Assembly (NCBI GenBank): GCA_016200595.1
Contig: JACQEL010000073.1
Coordinates: forward strand, 1 to 26,567
Direction of reading: 5' to 3'
Source of the DNA: Deltaproteobacteria bacterium
GTDB lineage: Bacteria > Desulfobacterota > Binatia > Bin18
DNA length: 26,567 bases
Position 1 is the stretch's first letter. Each line of letters opens with the position of its first letter. The notes beneath the pieces are model-generated. The model searched no databases. It was given only the letters and a program-made list of their open reading frames with translations, and was not told the origin of the DNA. The position numbers and the translations under genes are program-made. Below are positions 1-6,936 of the stretch, one piece after another.

Positions 1-1
1 C

Positions 2-2119
2 GAAAGCCTCGCCAGCGCTCGGCTGTTGCTGTTGGTCAACTACCGGCCCGAGTATCGGCACGACTGGGGCACTAAGACCTACTACACCCAGGTACGGCTT
101 GATCCGTTAGAGAAAGAGGATGCACAGGAGCTGATAGACGCACTGCTGGGACTTGACCCGGCGCTTGCGCAGCTCAAGCAGTTCATTCTGACCAAGACGG
201 AAGGCAATCCGTTTTTCCTCGAAGAGATCGTCCAGGCGCTGCGTGAACAGCGAGTGCTGGCTCACGCTCCTGTTGGAGGGGCGCAGCTTCGGCCTGATCT
301 TTCCACTGGCCACTCACCCGTCTCCCCGGGCAGGGCAAGCCCTGCCCCTACGGACCTCCACCTCCCGCCCACCGTCCAAGCGGTTCTGGCTTCTCGTATC
401 GACCGGCTGCCGGCAGAGGAAAAGGGCCTGCTCCAGACCTTGGCCGTAATCGGCAAAGAATTTTCCTACGGCTTGGTGCAACAGGTCGCGGGTCACCCTG
501 AAGACACGGTGCAGTCGTCGCTGTCCCATTTGCAGAGTGCCGAGTTTATCTATGAGCAACCGGCTTTCCCCGACAGCAAATACACCTTCAAGCATGCGCT
601 GACGCAGGAGGTCGCGTACAACTCACTGTTACAGGACCGGCGCAAGGCAGTGCACGAACGCACGGCGCAGGCAATCGAAGCCCTCTATCACGCCCAGTTA
701 GAAGACCACTACAGCGAGCTAGCGTACCACTACAGCCGTAGCGGGAACACGCAGAAGGCCGTGGAGTATCTCCACCATGCCGGGCAACAGGCCGCACAGC
801 AAGCAGTGTACACCGAAGCGATCACTAATCTCACTGCTGCTCTGGAGTTACTCAAAACCCTGCCAGATACGCCCGGGCGCGTCCAGCAAGAACTCACGCT
901 GCAACTCACCTTGGGGGTGCCATTACAGATAATTAAGGGGCATGCCGCGCCCGAGGTGGGCAAAACCTATAGCCGGGTCCTAGAGTTATGCGGGCAGGCG
1001 GAGGGAACCCCTCAGCTCTTCCCAGCCCTGCTCGGACTGTGGAGGTTCTACTTCCTACGCCCAGAGGGACAGAAAGCGCGCGAACTTGCCGAGCAGATGA
1101 TGCATCTGGCCCAGAGCAGCCAAGACCCTGCACTCCTTCTCGAAGCGCATCGGGTGTTGGGAGCTACTTTACACTGGCTAGGGGAATTGATGCCAGGCCG
1201 AAGGCATCTTGAGCAAGGGATTGTGCTCTATGACATTCCGCAACACCGCTCTCACGCCTTCCTCTATGGCATTGACCCCGGAGTGTATTGCTTGACCTTT
1301 GGCGCCTGGAATCTCTGGTGTCTGGGTTATCCGGATCAGGCGCTGACGAACATGCGGGACGCTTTGCGCCTGGCCCATGAGTTAGCTCACCCTTTTACGG
1401 TAGCTTTTGCGCTCAGTCTTACGGTACTGGTTCCTCAGTTTCGCGGCGAAGCAGCAGCCGTGCGAGAACAAGCAGAAGCACTGTTTACTCTTGCGACCGA
1501 GCACGGGTTTGCCTTTCGCGCGGCGGCAGCGACTGTCATGCAAGGCTGGGTGCTGGCGGCAGAAGGCCATATGGGAGAAGGGATAACTCGGACGCAGGAG
1601 GGTTTAACGGCCTCGCTAGCTATGGGCTCAGAAGCAATACATCCGTATTATTTTGCGCTGCTGGCCGAAACCTATGGAACAATGGGCCAGCCAAAGGAGG
1701 GACTTGCCACTCTCACTGAAGCGTTGGCTATGATGCAAAGGACTGGCGAGCGCTGGTACGAGGCCGAGCTGTACCGCCTGAAAGGAACGCTCACGCTTCA
1801 GTCCAAAACAAGTCCCGAACCGGTCTCGGGCAAGTCTCAGGCAAGTCAAAACAAGTCCAAAGACACCAGCCCCCAGCACCCAACACCTAGCACCCAAGCG
1901 GAGGCAGAAGCATGTTTTCTGAAGGCCATTGAGATTGCGCGCCGACAGCAAGCAAAATCACTGGAGCTACGCGCCGTGATGAGCCTCGCTCGTCTGTGGC
2001 GGCAACAAGGCAAAATAGCCGAAGCTCGGCAAAGGCTTACGGAAATCTACGGCTGGTTCACCGAAGGGTTTGACACGAAGGACCTACAAGAGGCCAAAGC
2101 ATTGTTAGAGGAGCTTTAG
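2..2119 (+). CDS. STAND/AAA ATPase-TPR signalling protein, paralogue A (5' partial)
   Basis: The reading frame is open to the left edge of the window, so the N-terminus (expected HTH-like segment, cyclase domain and Walker A/B part of the ATPase) lies outside. What remains begins just after the Walker B region (LLLVNYRPEY) and includes the GNPFFLEEIV motif of the STAND ATPase, the conserved ASRIDRLP segment and a long TPR tail ending in GFDTKDLQEAKALLEEL. It aligns along its whole length with paralogues B and C downstream. By analogy these are cytoplasmic regulators coupling a nucleotidyl cyclase to an ATP-driven switch and a TPR protein-interaction platform; the ligand is unknown. Two linkers carry repeats: a palindrome at 328-347 and heptamers at 1866-1900. 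It ends 18 bp before a small ORF with a good ribosome binding site, suggesting co-transcription. Confidence 0.85.
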   Translation, partial: ESLASARLLLLVNYRPEYRHDWGTKTYYTQVRLDPLEKEDAQELIDALLGLDPALAQLKQFILTKTEGNPFFLEEIVQALREQRVLAHAPVGGAQLRPDLSTGHSPVSPGRASPAPTDLHLPPTVQAVLASRIDRLPAEEKGLLQTLAVIGKEFSYGLVQQVAGHPEDTVQSSLSHLQSAEFIYEQPAFPDSKYTFKHALTQEVAYNSLLQDRRKAVHERTAQAIEALYHAQLEDHYSELAYHYSRSGNTQKAVEYLHHAGQQAAQQAVYTEAITNLTAALELLKTLPDTPGRVQQELTLQLTLGVPLQIIKGHAAPEVGKTYSRVLELCGQAEGTPQLFPALLGLWRFYFLRPEGQKARELAEQMMHLAQSSQDPALLLEAHRVLGATLHWLGELMPGRRHLEQGIVLYDIPQHRSHAFLYGIDPGVYCLTFGAWNLWCLGYPDQALTNMRDALRLAHELAHPFTVAFALSLTVLVPQFRGEAAAVREQAEALFTLATEHGFAFRAAAATVMQGWVLAAEGHMGEGITRTQEGLTASLAMGSEAIHPYYFALLAETYGTMGQPKEGLATLTEALAMMQRTGERWYEAELYRLKGTLTLQSKTSPEPVSGKSQASQNKSKDTSPQHPTPSTQAEAEACFLKAIEIARRQQAKSLELRAVMSLARLWRQQGKIAEARQRLTEIYGWFTEGFDTKDLQEAKALLEEL
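328..347. repeat. Palindrome inside paralogue A coding region
   Basis: The 9-bp arms GGGCAGGGC and GCCCTGCCC are separated by AA, followed by CCTACG. This is the general style of the GTAGGGGC palindromes seen between genes (compare 25190-25261). It encodes a Pro/Ser/Ala-rich linker (SPGRASPAPT) that is shorter and unrelated in paralogues B and C, so it looks like an in-frame repeat insertion in a tolerant linker. Confidence 0.6.
1866..1900 (+). repeat. Heptamer tandem array in TPR linker of paralogue A
   Basis: Five 7-nt units in phase: CCAGCCC, CCAGCAC, CCAACAC, CTAGCAC, CCAAGCG. They encode a Pro/Thr/Gln linker just before the conserved AEACFLKAIEIARR helix. The same unit family occupies the same protein position in paralogue B (5690-5773). 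Confidence 0.75.
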
Positions 2120-2137
2120 GAGAGATGAGGAGGGATC

Positions 2138-2386
2138 ATGCAGGCGGAAAAGAGCTTGAGGAAAACGCTGACACGAAAAGAAGCCCGAGCGTTCCGGAGG
2201 CGATGGGAGATGGCCAACGCGGCCGAACAGGCAGAGTTGCTTACGACTCCGCTCGACCGCAAACTTCGGCAATTAGCGGCGCCGATGGCCTCAGTACAAC
2301 CGCTGAGATGGACGGACGCGTTGGCAGCCGAAGAAGCCGAAGTTCGAGCACGCGGGAATCGGTTGAGAGCGGTCCTCAATGGCTGA
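2138..2386 (+). CDS. Small basic/helical hypothetical protein between paralogues A and B
   Basis: An 82-residue ORF with a strong Shine-Dalgarno (AGGAGG, 4-5 nt before the ATG). It begins 18 bp after paralogue A stops and ends about 50 bp before the likely start of paralogue B, so the three probably form one operon. The protein is rich in Arg, Glu and Ala, has no membrane segment and is predicted by eye to be mostly helical. I do not recognise a family. Its position suggests an accessory or regulatory partner of the cyclase/ATPase proteins, but that is inference only. An earlier ATG for paralogue B at 2379 would overlap this gene by 8 bp; homology with paralogue C argues against that start. 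Confidence 0.65.
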   Translation: MQAEKSLRKTLTRKEARAFRRRWEMANAAEQAELLTTPLDRKLRQLAAPMASVQPLRWTDALAAEEAEVRARGNRLRAVLNG

Positions 2387-2435
2387 ACATGAGGAGATCC
2401 TCGTTCCGCACCTTCTGCACCCGAAAGGCCGATGT

Positions 2436-5400
2436 ATGACTTTTGATGAAGTGTTGGAGCAGATTCGGGAGTTGTTAGTAGCTAAGGGCCGGGTAACGTA
2501 CCGAGCGCTCAAAGTGCGGTTTGAGCTGACGGATGAATATCTTGAAGCCTGTGCCGAAGAGCTTATCGAAGCGGAACGTGTCGCGGTGGATGAAAACGGC
2601 AAAGTGTTGGTGTGGACGGGTGGGAAAGGAAACGGAGAAACGGAGAATCGGAGAATCGGGGCGTCAGAGACCTTACCCCATCCCCCAGCACCTAACACCC
2701 AGTCCCCCGTCAGCTACACGCCCCCACACCTCGCTGACCGCATCCGCGCAGAGCAAGCGGCTTTGGACGCTAAGGGAGCGACAGGCGGCGAGCGCAAGAC
2801 TATCACGGCCCTCTTTGCTGATCTCAAAGGCTCCACCGCCTTGATCGAGGGACTCGACCCCGAAGAAGCCCGCCGTGTCATCGATCCAGCGCTGCAGCTC
2901 ATGATGGACGCTGTCCATCGCTATGAGGGTTATGTCGCCCAATCGCTCGGTGACGGCATCTTCGCCCTGTTCGGGGCGCCGCTCGCCCATGAGGACCATG
3001 CCCACCGGGCCTTGTATGCTGCCCTCAAAATGCAGGACGACATGCGCCGCTATGCCGAACAGCGCCGCCAGCAAGGGCTGCAACCCGTGCTGTTGCGGGT
3101 GGGCGTCAACACCGGAGAAGTGGTGCTCCGCTCCATTCGCAAGGACGATCTCCAGGCCGACTACGTGCCGATTGGGCATTCGACCAATATCGCCGCCCGG
3201 CTGGAGAGCCTAGCTACGCCGGGCGCGATTGTCGTTAGTGAGGACACCTTTAAGCTCACCGACGGCTTTTTCACCTTCCAGGACTTAGGGCTGACCCAGG
3301 TGAAGGGGGCCAGTAAACCCTTGCAGATCTACGAACTGCGCGGGACGGGACCCTTACGTACCCGACTCCAGGTCACCGCCGCGCGGGGCCTGTCGCGGTT
3401 TGTCGGTCGGCAAACCGAAGTCACTCACCTGCAACACACGTTAGAACACGTCCTGGCCGGTCGGGGTCAGATCGTGGGCGTAATGGGGGAGCCGGGCGTG
3501 GGGAAGTCGCGGCTGGTGTATGAGTTCAAGGTGCTCGCCCAACGTCAGTGTCTGATCCTTGACACCTTCTCGGTGTCCCACAGTAAGGCTTATCCATATC
3601 TGCCCCTGATCGAACTCCTCAAGCAGTATTGCCAGCTCACGAGCGAGGACACTGACCGAAAGCGGCGGGAGAAGATTATGGGCAAGGTCCTCGCGTTGGA
3701 CCGCAGCTTAGAGGATACCCTGCCTTATCTGTTTGCCCTGTTGGGCCTGGCCGAGTCTCCCGGGTCCTTGAGTCAAATGGACCCCCAGATTCGTAAGCAG
3801 CGGACCTTTGACGCCATCAAGCGTATCCTCATGCGAGAGAGCTTGAATCAACCGATCGTGGTAGTTTTTGAAGATCTCCACTGGCTGGATAGTGAGACCC
3901 AAGCGTTCCTCACCCTGTTCAGCGAGAGTGTGGCGAGCGCTAAGATCCTCCTGTTAGTCAATTATCGCCCGGAGTATCAGCACAGTTGGGGCAATAAGAC
4001 CTATTACAGTCAGTTGCGTCTTGATCCGTTAGGGCCAGCCGATGCACAGGAACTCTTGTCGGCGTTAGTGGGGGATAACGCCGCGTTAGCACCCTGGAAA
4101 CGCTTTATCTTCAACAAGACGGACGGCAATCCCTTCTTCATCGAAGAGATTGTCCACGAGCTGTTTGAGCAGGGGGTGTTGGCGCGCGAGGGGGGAACGA
4201 CGCGCCCGGTCACGTCGCTCCCCGCGGAGTTGCATCTACCTACCACGGTGCAGGGTGTGCTGGCGGCGCGGATCGACCGACTCCCGGCGGTAGAGAAGGG
4301 GCTCCTACAGACACTGGCGGTCATTGGCAGACAATTCCCTCGCGACCTGGTACAGCAGGTCGTGGCGCCCGCAGACGAGGCGCTCCCCGTCCACCTGGCG
4401 CATCTCCAAGCGGCAGAATTCATCTACGAGCAACCTGCGTTCCCAGAGCCAGAGTACACGTTCAAACATGCCCTGACACAAGAGGTTGCCTACAACTCGC
4501 TGCTCAGCGAACGGCGGAAGGCGCTGCACGCGCAGACGGCAGGGGCCATCGAACGCCTGTATCAGGGGCGACTGGACGAGTATTACAGTGAGTTAGCGCA
4601 CCACTATAGCCGGAGTGAGAATACCGAGAAGGCCATCGAGTATCTCCACAAGGCCGGGCAGCAGGCCGTGCAACGCTCGGCGCATGTCGAAGCGGTCAGT
4701 CATTTCACGACTGCTCTCGAGTTGCTTAAAACTCTGCCCGAGACCCCTGAACACACCCGCCAAGAGTTGTCGCTCGAGATCTCTCTTGGTCCGGCATTGA
4801 TGGCCACTAAGGGCTATGCTGCGCCAGAAGTAGAGCACGCCTATTCCAGAGCCTACGAACTTTGCCGGCAGATAAGAGAGACTTCACAACTTTTCCCTGC
4901 GCTGTGGGGCCTCTGGATGTGTCATTTTGTACGAGCAGAATTAAGAATGGCGCGGCGACTGGGAGAGCAGCTCCTCACTCTGGCACGGAGCATACAAGAT
5001 CCAGCCCTTCTCTTGGAGGCGCATATCGCTTTAGGAGAAACTCTGTATTTTCTGGGAGAAAACGCCTCGGCTCGGGAACTCTTGGAGCAAGGCGTTTCTT
5101 TTTATGATGCCCAACAGCATCACTCCCTCGCTTTTCTGTATGCACAGAATCCCGGGGTGATGTGTCGAAGTCTAGCAGCTTTTGCTCTCTGGCAGGTTGG
5201 CTATCCAGACCGGGCACTCAGGATGAGCCAGGAAGCGATTGCGTTGGCTCAGGAACTGGAGCACCCGCACACTCTCGCCTTTGCTCTCACCACTGCAACG
5301 TGGACTCACAACTCTCGTCGAGAGATACACCTCGTCAAAGAGCGAGCAACAGCAGTGATGACGCTCGCGGCTGCACACGAATTGCCGTTCTGGAAAGGTG

Positions 5401-5810
5401 CAGGAACTATTCAACAAGGTTACGCACTGGCAAAACAAGAACTGGCCGAAGAGGGGATTGAACTAATACACCAGGGCATAGATGCCCTCCGGGCTATGAC
5501 GGCAAAACTCCAACTGCCTCGGGTCCTCATTCTTCTCGCTGAAGTATATGGGGATATGGGAGAGACTAAGAAAGGACTCTCTTTACTAGCCGAGACGTTA
5601 CCGGTCATGTCCGAGACCGGAGACTGTCACTGGCAGGCCGAACTCTACCGCCTCAAAGGCGAATTGACGCTGCAACAGTTGTCCCTGGCCAGTAGTCAGT
5701 TGTCAGTTCTCAATCCCCAATCCCTAACCCCTAATACCCAGCACCCAGCACCTCGCACCCAACACCCAAGCGGAGACGGAAGCCGAAGCGTGTTTTCTCA
5801 AAGCCATTGA
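2436..5810 (+). CDS. Class III cyclase-STAND ATPase-TPR protein, paralogue B (frameshifted near the 3' end)
   Basis: Start at 2436 (MTFDEVLEQI) is chosen because paralogue C begins at the same place (MKFYEVVEQV); an in-frame ATG at 2379 lacks support. Residues 1-60 form an HTH-like segment; about 60-100 a repeat-derived linker; about 118-300 a class III nucleotidyl cyclase domain with metal-binding Asp129 (FADLKGS) and Asp173 (GDGIFALFG) and the Asn251/Arg255 pair of HSTNIAARLE. The Lys usually found three residues before GDG is Gln here, so ATP versus GTP preference is unclear. Walker A (GEPGVGKS) is at 351-358, followed by Walker B (VVFEDLHWLD) and a TPR tail. The frame leaves the conserved C-terminus inside a heptamer array at 5690-5773 and stops at 5810 after an unrelated tail; the missing about 80 residues are encoded in the next frame to 6006. 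Cytoplasmic signalling role inferred from domains. Confidence 0.88.
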   Translation: MTFDEVLEQIRELLVAKGRVTYRALKVRFELTDEYLEACAEELIEAERVAVDENGKVLVWTGGKGNGETENRRIGASETLPHPPAPNTQSPVSYTPPHLADRIRAEQAALDAKGATGGERKTITALFADLKGSTALIEGLDPEEARRVIDPALQLMMDAVHRYEGYVAQSLGDGIFALFGAPLAHEDHAHRALYAALKMQDDMRRYAEQRRQQGLQPVLLRVGVNTGEVVLRSIRKDDLQADYVPIGHSTNIAARLESLATPGAIVVSEDTFKLTDGFFTFQDLGLTQVKGASKPLQIYELRGTGPLRTRLQVTAARGLSRFVGRQTEVTHLQHTLEHVLAGRGQIVGVMGEPGVGKSRLVYEFKVLAQRQCLILDTFSVSHSKAYPYLPLIELLKQYCQLTSEDTDRKRREKIMGKVLALDRSLEDTLPYLFALLGLAESPGSLSQMDPQIRKQRTFDAIKRILMRESLNQPIVVVFEDLHWLDSETQAFLTLFSESVASAKILLLVNYRPEYQHSWGNKTYYSQLRLDPLGPADAQELLSALVGDNAALAPWKRFIFNKTDGNPFFIEEIVHELFEQGVLAREGGTTRPVTSLPAELHLPTTVQGVLAARIDRLPAVEKGLLQTLAVIGRQFPRDLVQQVVAPADEALPVHLAHLQAAEFIYEQPAFPEPEYTFKHALTQEVAYNSLLSERRKALHAQTAGAIERLYQGRLDEYYSELAHHYSRSENTEKAIEYLHKAGQQAVQRSAHVEAVSHFTTALELLKTLPETPEHTRQELSLEISLGPALMATKGYAAPEVEHAYSRAYELCRQIRETSQLFPALWGLWMCHFVRAELRMARRLGEQLLTLARSIQDPALLLEAHIALGETLYFLGENASARELLEQGVSFYDAQQHHSLAFLYAQNPGVMCRSLAAFALWQVGYPDRALRMSQEAIALAQELEHPHTLAFALTTATWTHNSRREIHLVKERATAVMTLAAAHELPFWKGAGTIQQGYALAKQELAEEGIELIHQGIDALRAMTAKLQLPRVLILLAEVYGDMGETKKGLSLLAETLPVMSETGDCHWQAELYRLKGELTLQQLSLASSQLSVLNPQSLTPNTQHPAPRTQHPSGDGSRSVFSQSH
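2631..2714 (+). repeat. Octamer and heptamer repeats in the N-terminal linker of paralogue B
   Basis: An 8-nt series (AACGGAGA twice, ATCGGAGA, then a degenerate unit) at 2631-2662 is followed by C-rich 7-nt units at 2673-2714 such as ATCCCCC, AGCACCT and AACACCC. They encode the linker between the HTH-like segment and the cyclase domain, a position also occupied by heptamers in paralogue C. Confidence 0.6.
5690..5773 (+). repeat. Heptamer array at the frameshift in paralogue B
   Basis: Twelve 7-nt units in register, including two identical adjacent pairs (CAATCCC at 5711-5724 and CAGCACC at 5739-5752). Upstream coding frame and downstream homologous frame differ by one base, and 7 is 1 modulo 3. 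Loss of one CAGCACC unit would therefore rejoin them; loss of CAATCCC would instead bring the TAA at 5725 into frame. Confidence 0.8.
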
Positions 5811-6006
5811 GATTGCCCGTCGGCAGCAGGCAAAGTCCTTGGAGCTACGCGCGACTGTGAGCCTGGCCCGTCTCTGGCAACAGCAAGGCAAGACAGCCGA
5901 AGCCCGGCAGGTACTCGCAGAGATTTACGGCTGGTTTACCGAAGGCTTTGAGACGAAGGACTTGCAAGAGGCGAAAGCCTTGTTGGCGGAATTGGCAGAA
6001 CACTAA
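5728..6006 (+). pseudogene. Out-of-frame C-terminal TPR segment of paralogue B
   Basis: This frame is open from 5728 and reads QAETEAEACFLKAIEIARR, then the SLARLWQQQGK and GWFTEGFETKDLQEAKALL motifs, ending at TAA 6004-6006. It matches the C-terminal 75-80 residues of paralogues A and C. It has no start codon or ribosome binding site of its own and is plainly the tail of paralogue B, displaced by one nucleotide. Rejoined, B would be about 1187 residues, close to the 1172 of C. The tail has not visibly decayed, arguing for a recent, switchable or artefactual shift rather than an old pseudogene. Confidence 0.85.
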
Positions 6007-6036
6007 ACGAGGGCAGCCAACGACAACGAAGCTGAC

Positions 6037-6459
6037 TTATCGCTTCGTCCGTCGTCGCCTGGGGCCACGCGGTGTTCCTGCTGGCCCTTCACCCAGCAAA
6101 GTTGCTACTTCGCTCAGAACCTGACTCAGGGTCGGCTCGGTCGCTGGCAGCCTCTCTTTCCTTGCATGTTTATGATGTGGGAAGTTTGGTAGGTCAGGGT
6201 GATGGGGAGCATTGTCATAACGCAAGACCGCTTCCCCATCGCGGACATACTGGTAGGTGTAAAAGAGTTTAACCGGACGGTAGCGCTCAATGGCCACAGT
6301 CTCGCTGAACTCCAACCGCGAGCCGTCATAAAAGAAGAGTACGCCTTTCACGGTGCCAAGGGCTGGGTCTCGTTGGTTCAGTTCTATGTCCGCTGACGCT
6401 GCCCCGCTGCGCTCAGCCACACTGGAGATGAGGTCAAAGTAGTGCGAGATACTCCGCAT
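6037..6459 (-). CDS. TumE-like toxin (DUF6516 family)
   Basis: A 140-residue protein with the hallmark block LRYDNAPHHPDLPNFPHHKH of the DUF6516/TumE toxin family, preceded by a YTYQYV strand and followed by the usual LSQVLSEVATLL helix. It ends in an unusually basic tail (RRRRTKR). It lies 12 nt downstream of a 95-residue helical protein, the usual order of antitoxin then toxin. Members are type II toxins; the molecular target is not evident from sequence, though a nucleic-acid target would suit the basic tail. It converges with paralogue B, whose tail ends 30 bp away. Confidence 0.8.
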   Translation of the reverse strand: MRSISHYFDLISSVAERSGAASADIELNQRDPALGTVKGVLFFYDGSRLEFSETVAIERYRPVKLFYTYQYVRDGEAVLRYDNAPHHPDLPNFPHHKHARKERLPATEPTLSQVLSEVATLLGEGPAGTPRGPRRRRTKR

Positions 6460-6471
6460 CCTATCAGCTAC

Positions 6472-6759
6472 CTAGGCGGCCTTCTTAGTCTGGCGGCGGA
6501 GGTACTTTTGGACGAGGCGCTGGTAGATCGCGAAGTCGCCAGCCCATTCAATGAACTCGCGCGCATCGCCCATCTTGCCGGCCATGAACCGGGCGTAGAA
6601 CTCCACCGTGCTCATCCCGTACTTGTCCTCAAATTGGCGCAGCGTGGTAATTAACTCCTCCAGGCTCTCGTTCAGTTCTACACGTTTGGCTAGGTCGCGA
6701 ATCAGCTTACGACGCTGCTGCGGTGTCGTCTCAGGAAAGCGAATCGTCACTTTGGCCAT
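6472..6759 (-). CDS. Putative antitoxin partner of the TumE-like toxin
   Basis: The start at 6759 (MAKVTIRFPE) is preferred over one 30 nt upstream because AGGA lies about 9 nt before it and the N-terminus then resembles small antitoxin beta strands. The 95-residue protein is charged and helical (LRQFEDKYGMSTVEFYARF). It is encoded 12 nt upstream of the DUF6516 toxin and probably shares its promoter, which would lie in the 177-bp divergent region facing paralogue C. No specific DNA-binding fold was recognised, so the assignment rests on context and on the general pattern of TumE partners. Confidence 0.65.
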   Translation of the reverse strand: MAKVTIRFPETTPQQRRKLIRDLAKRVELNESLEELITTLRQFEDKYGMSTVEFYARFMAGKMGDAREFIEWAGDFAIYQRLVQKYLRRQTKKAA

Positions 6760-6936
6760 GGTGAGCGTCCTCTGCTCCCTTCCTAGCACACGTAATAGCT
6801 TGGGCTACTCCTCATGAAAAATGCTTGGAAGACAATAGGCCCCCCTATTTCTTTGAGTTTCCTTTTCCTACGGCGGAAAACTGTGTAAAGAGAGAAGAGT
6901 CCCGCAGGATGTTCGCAAGCGGGCAGAGACGGTGCC

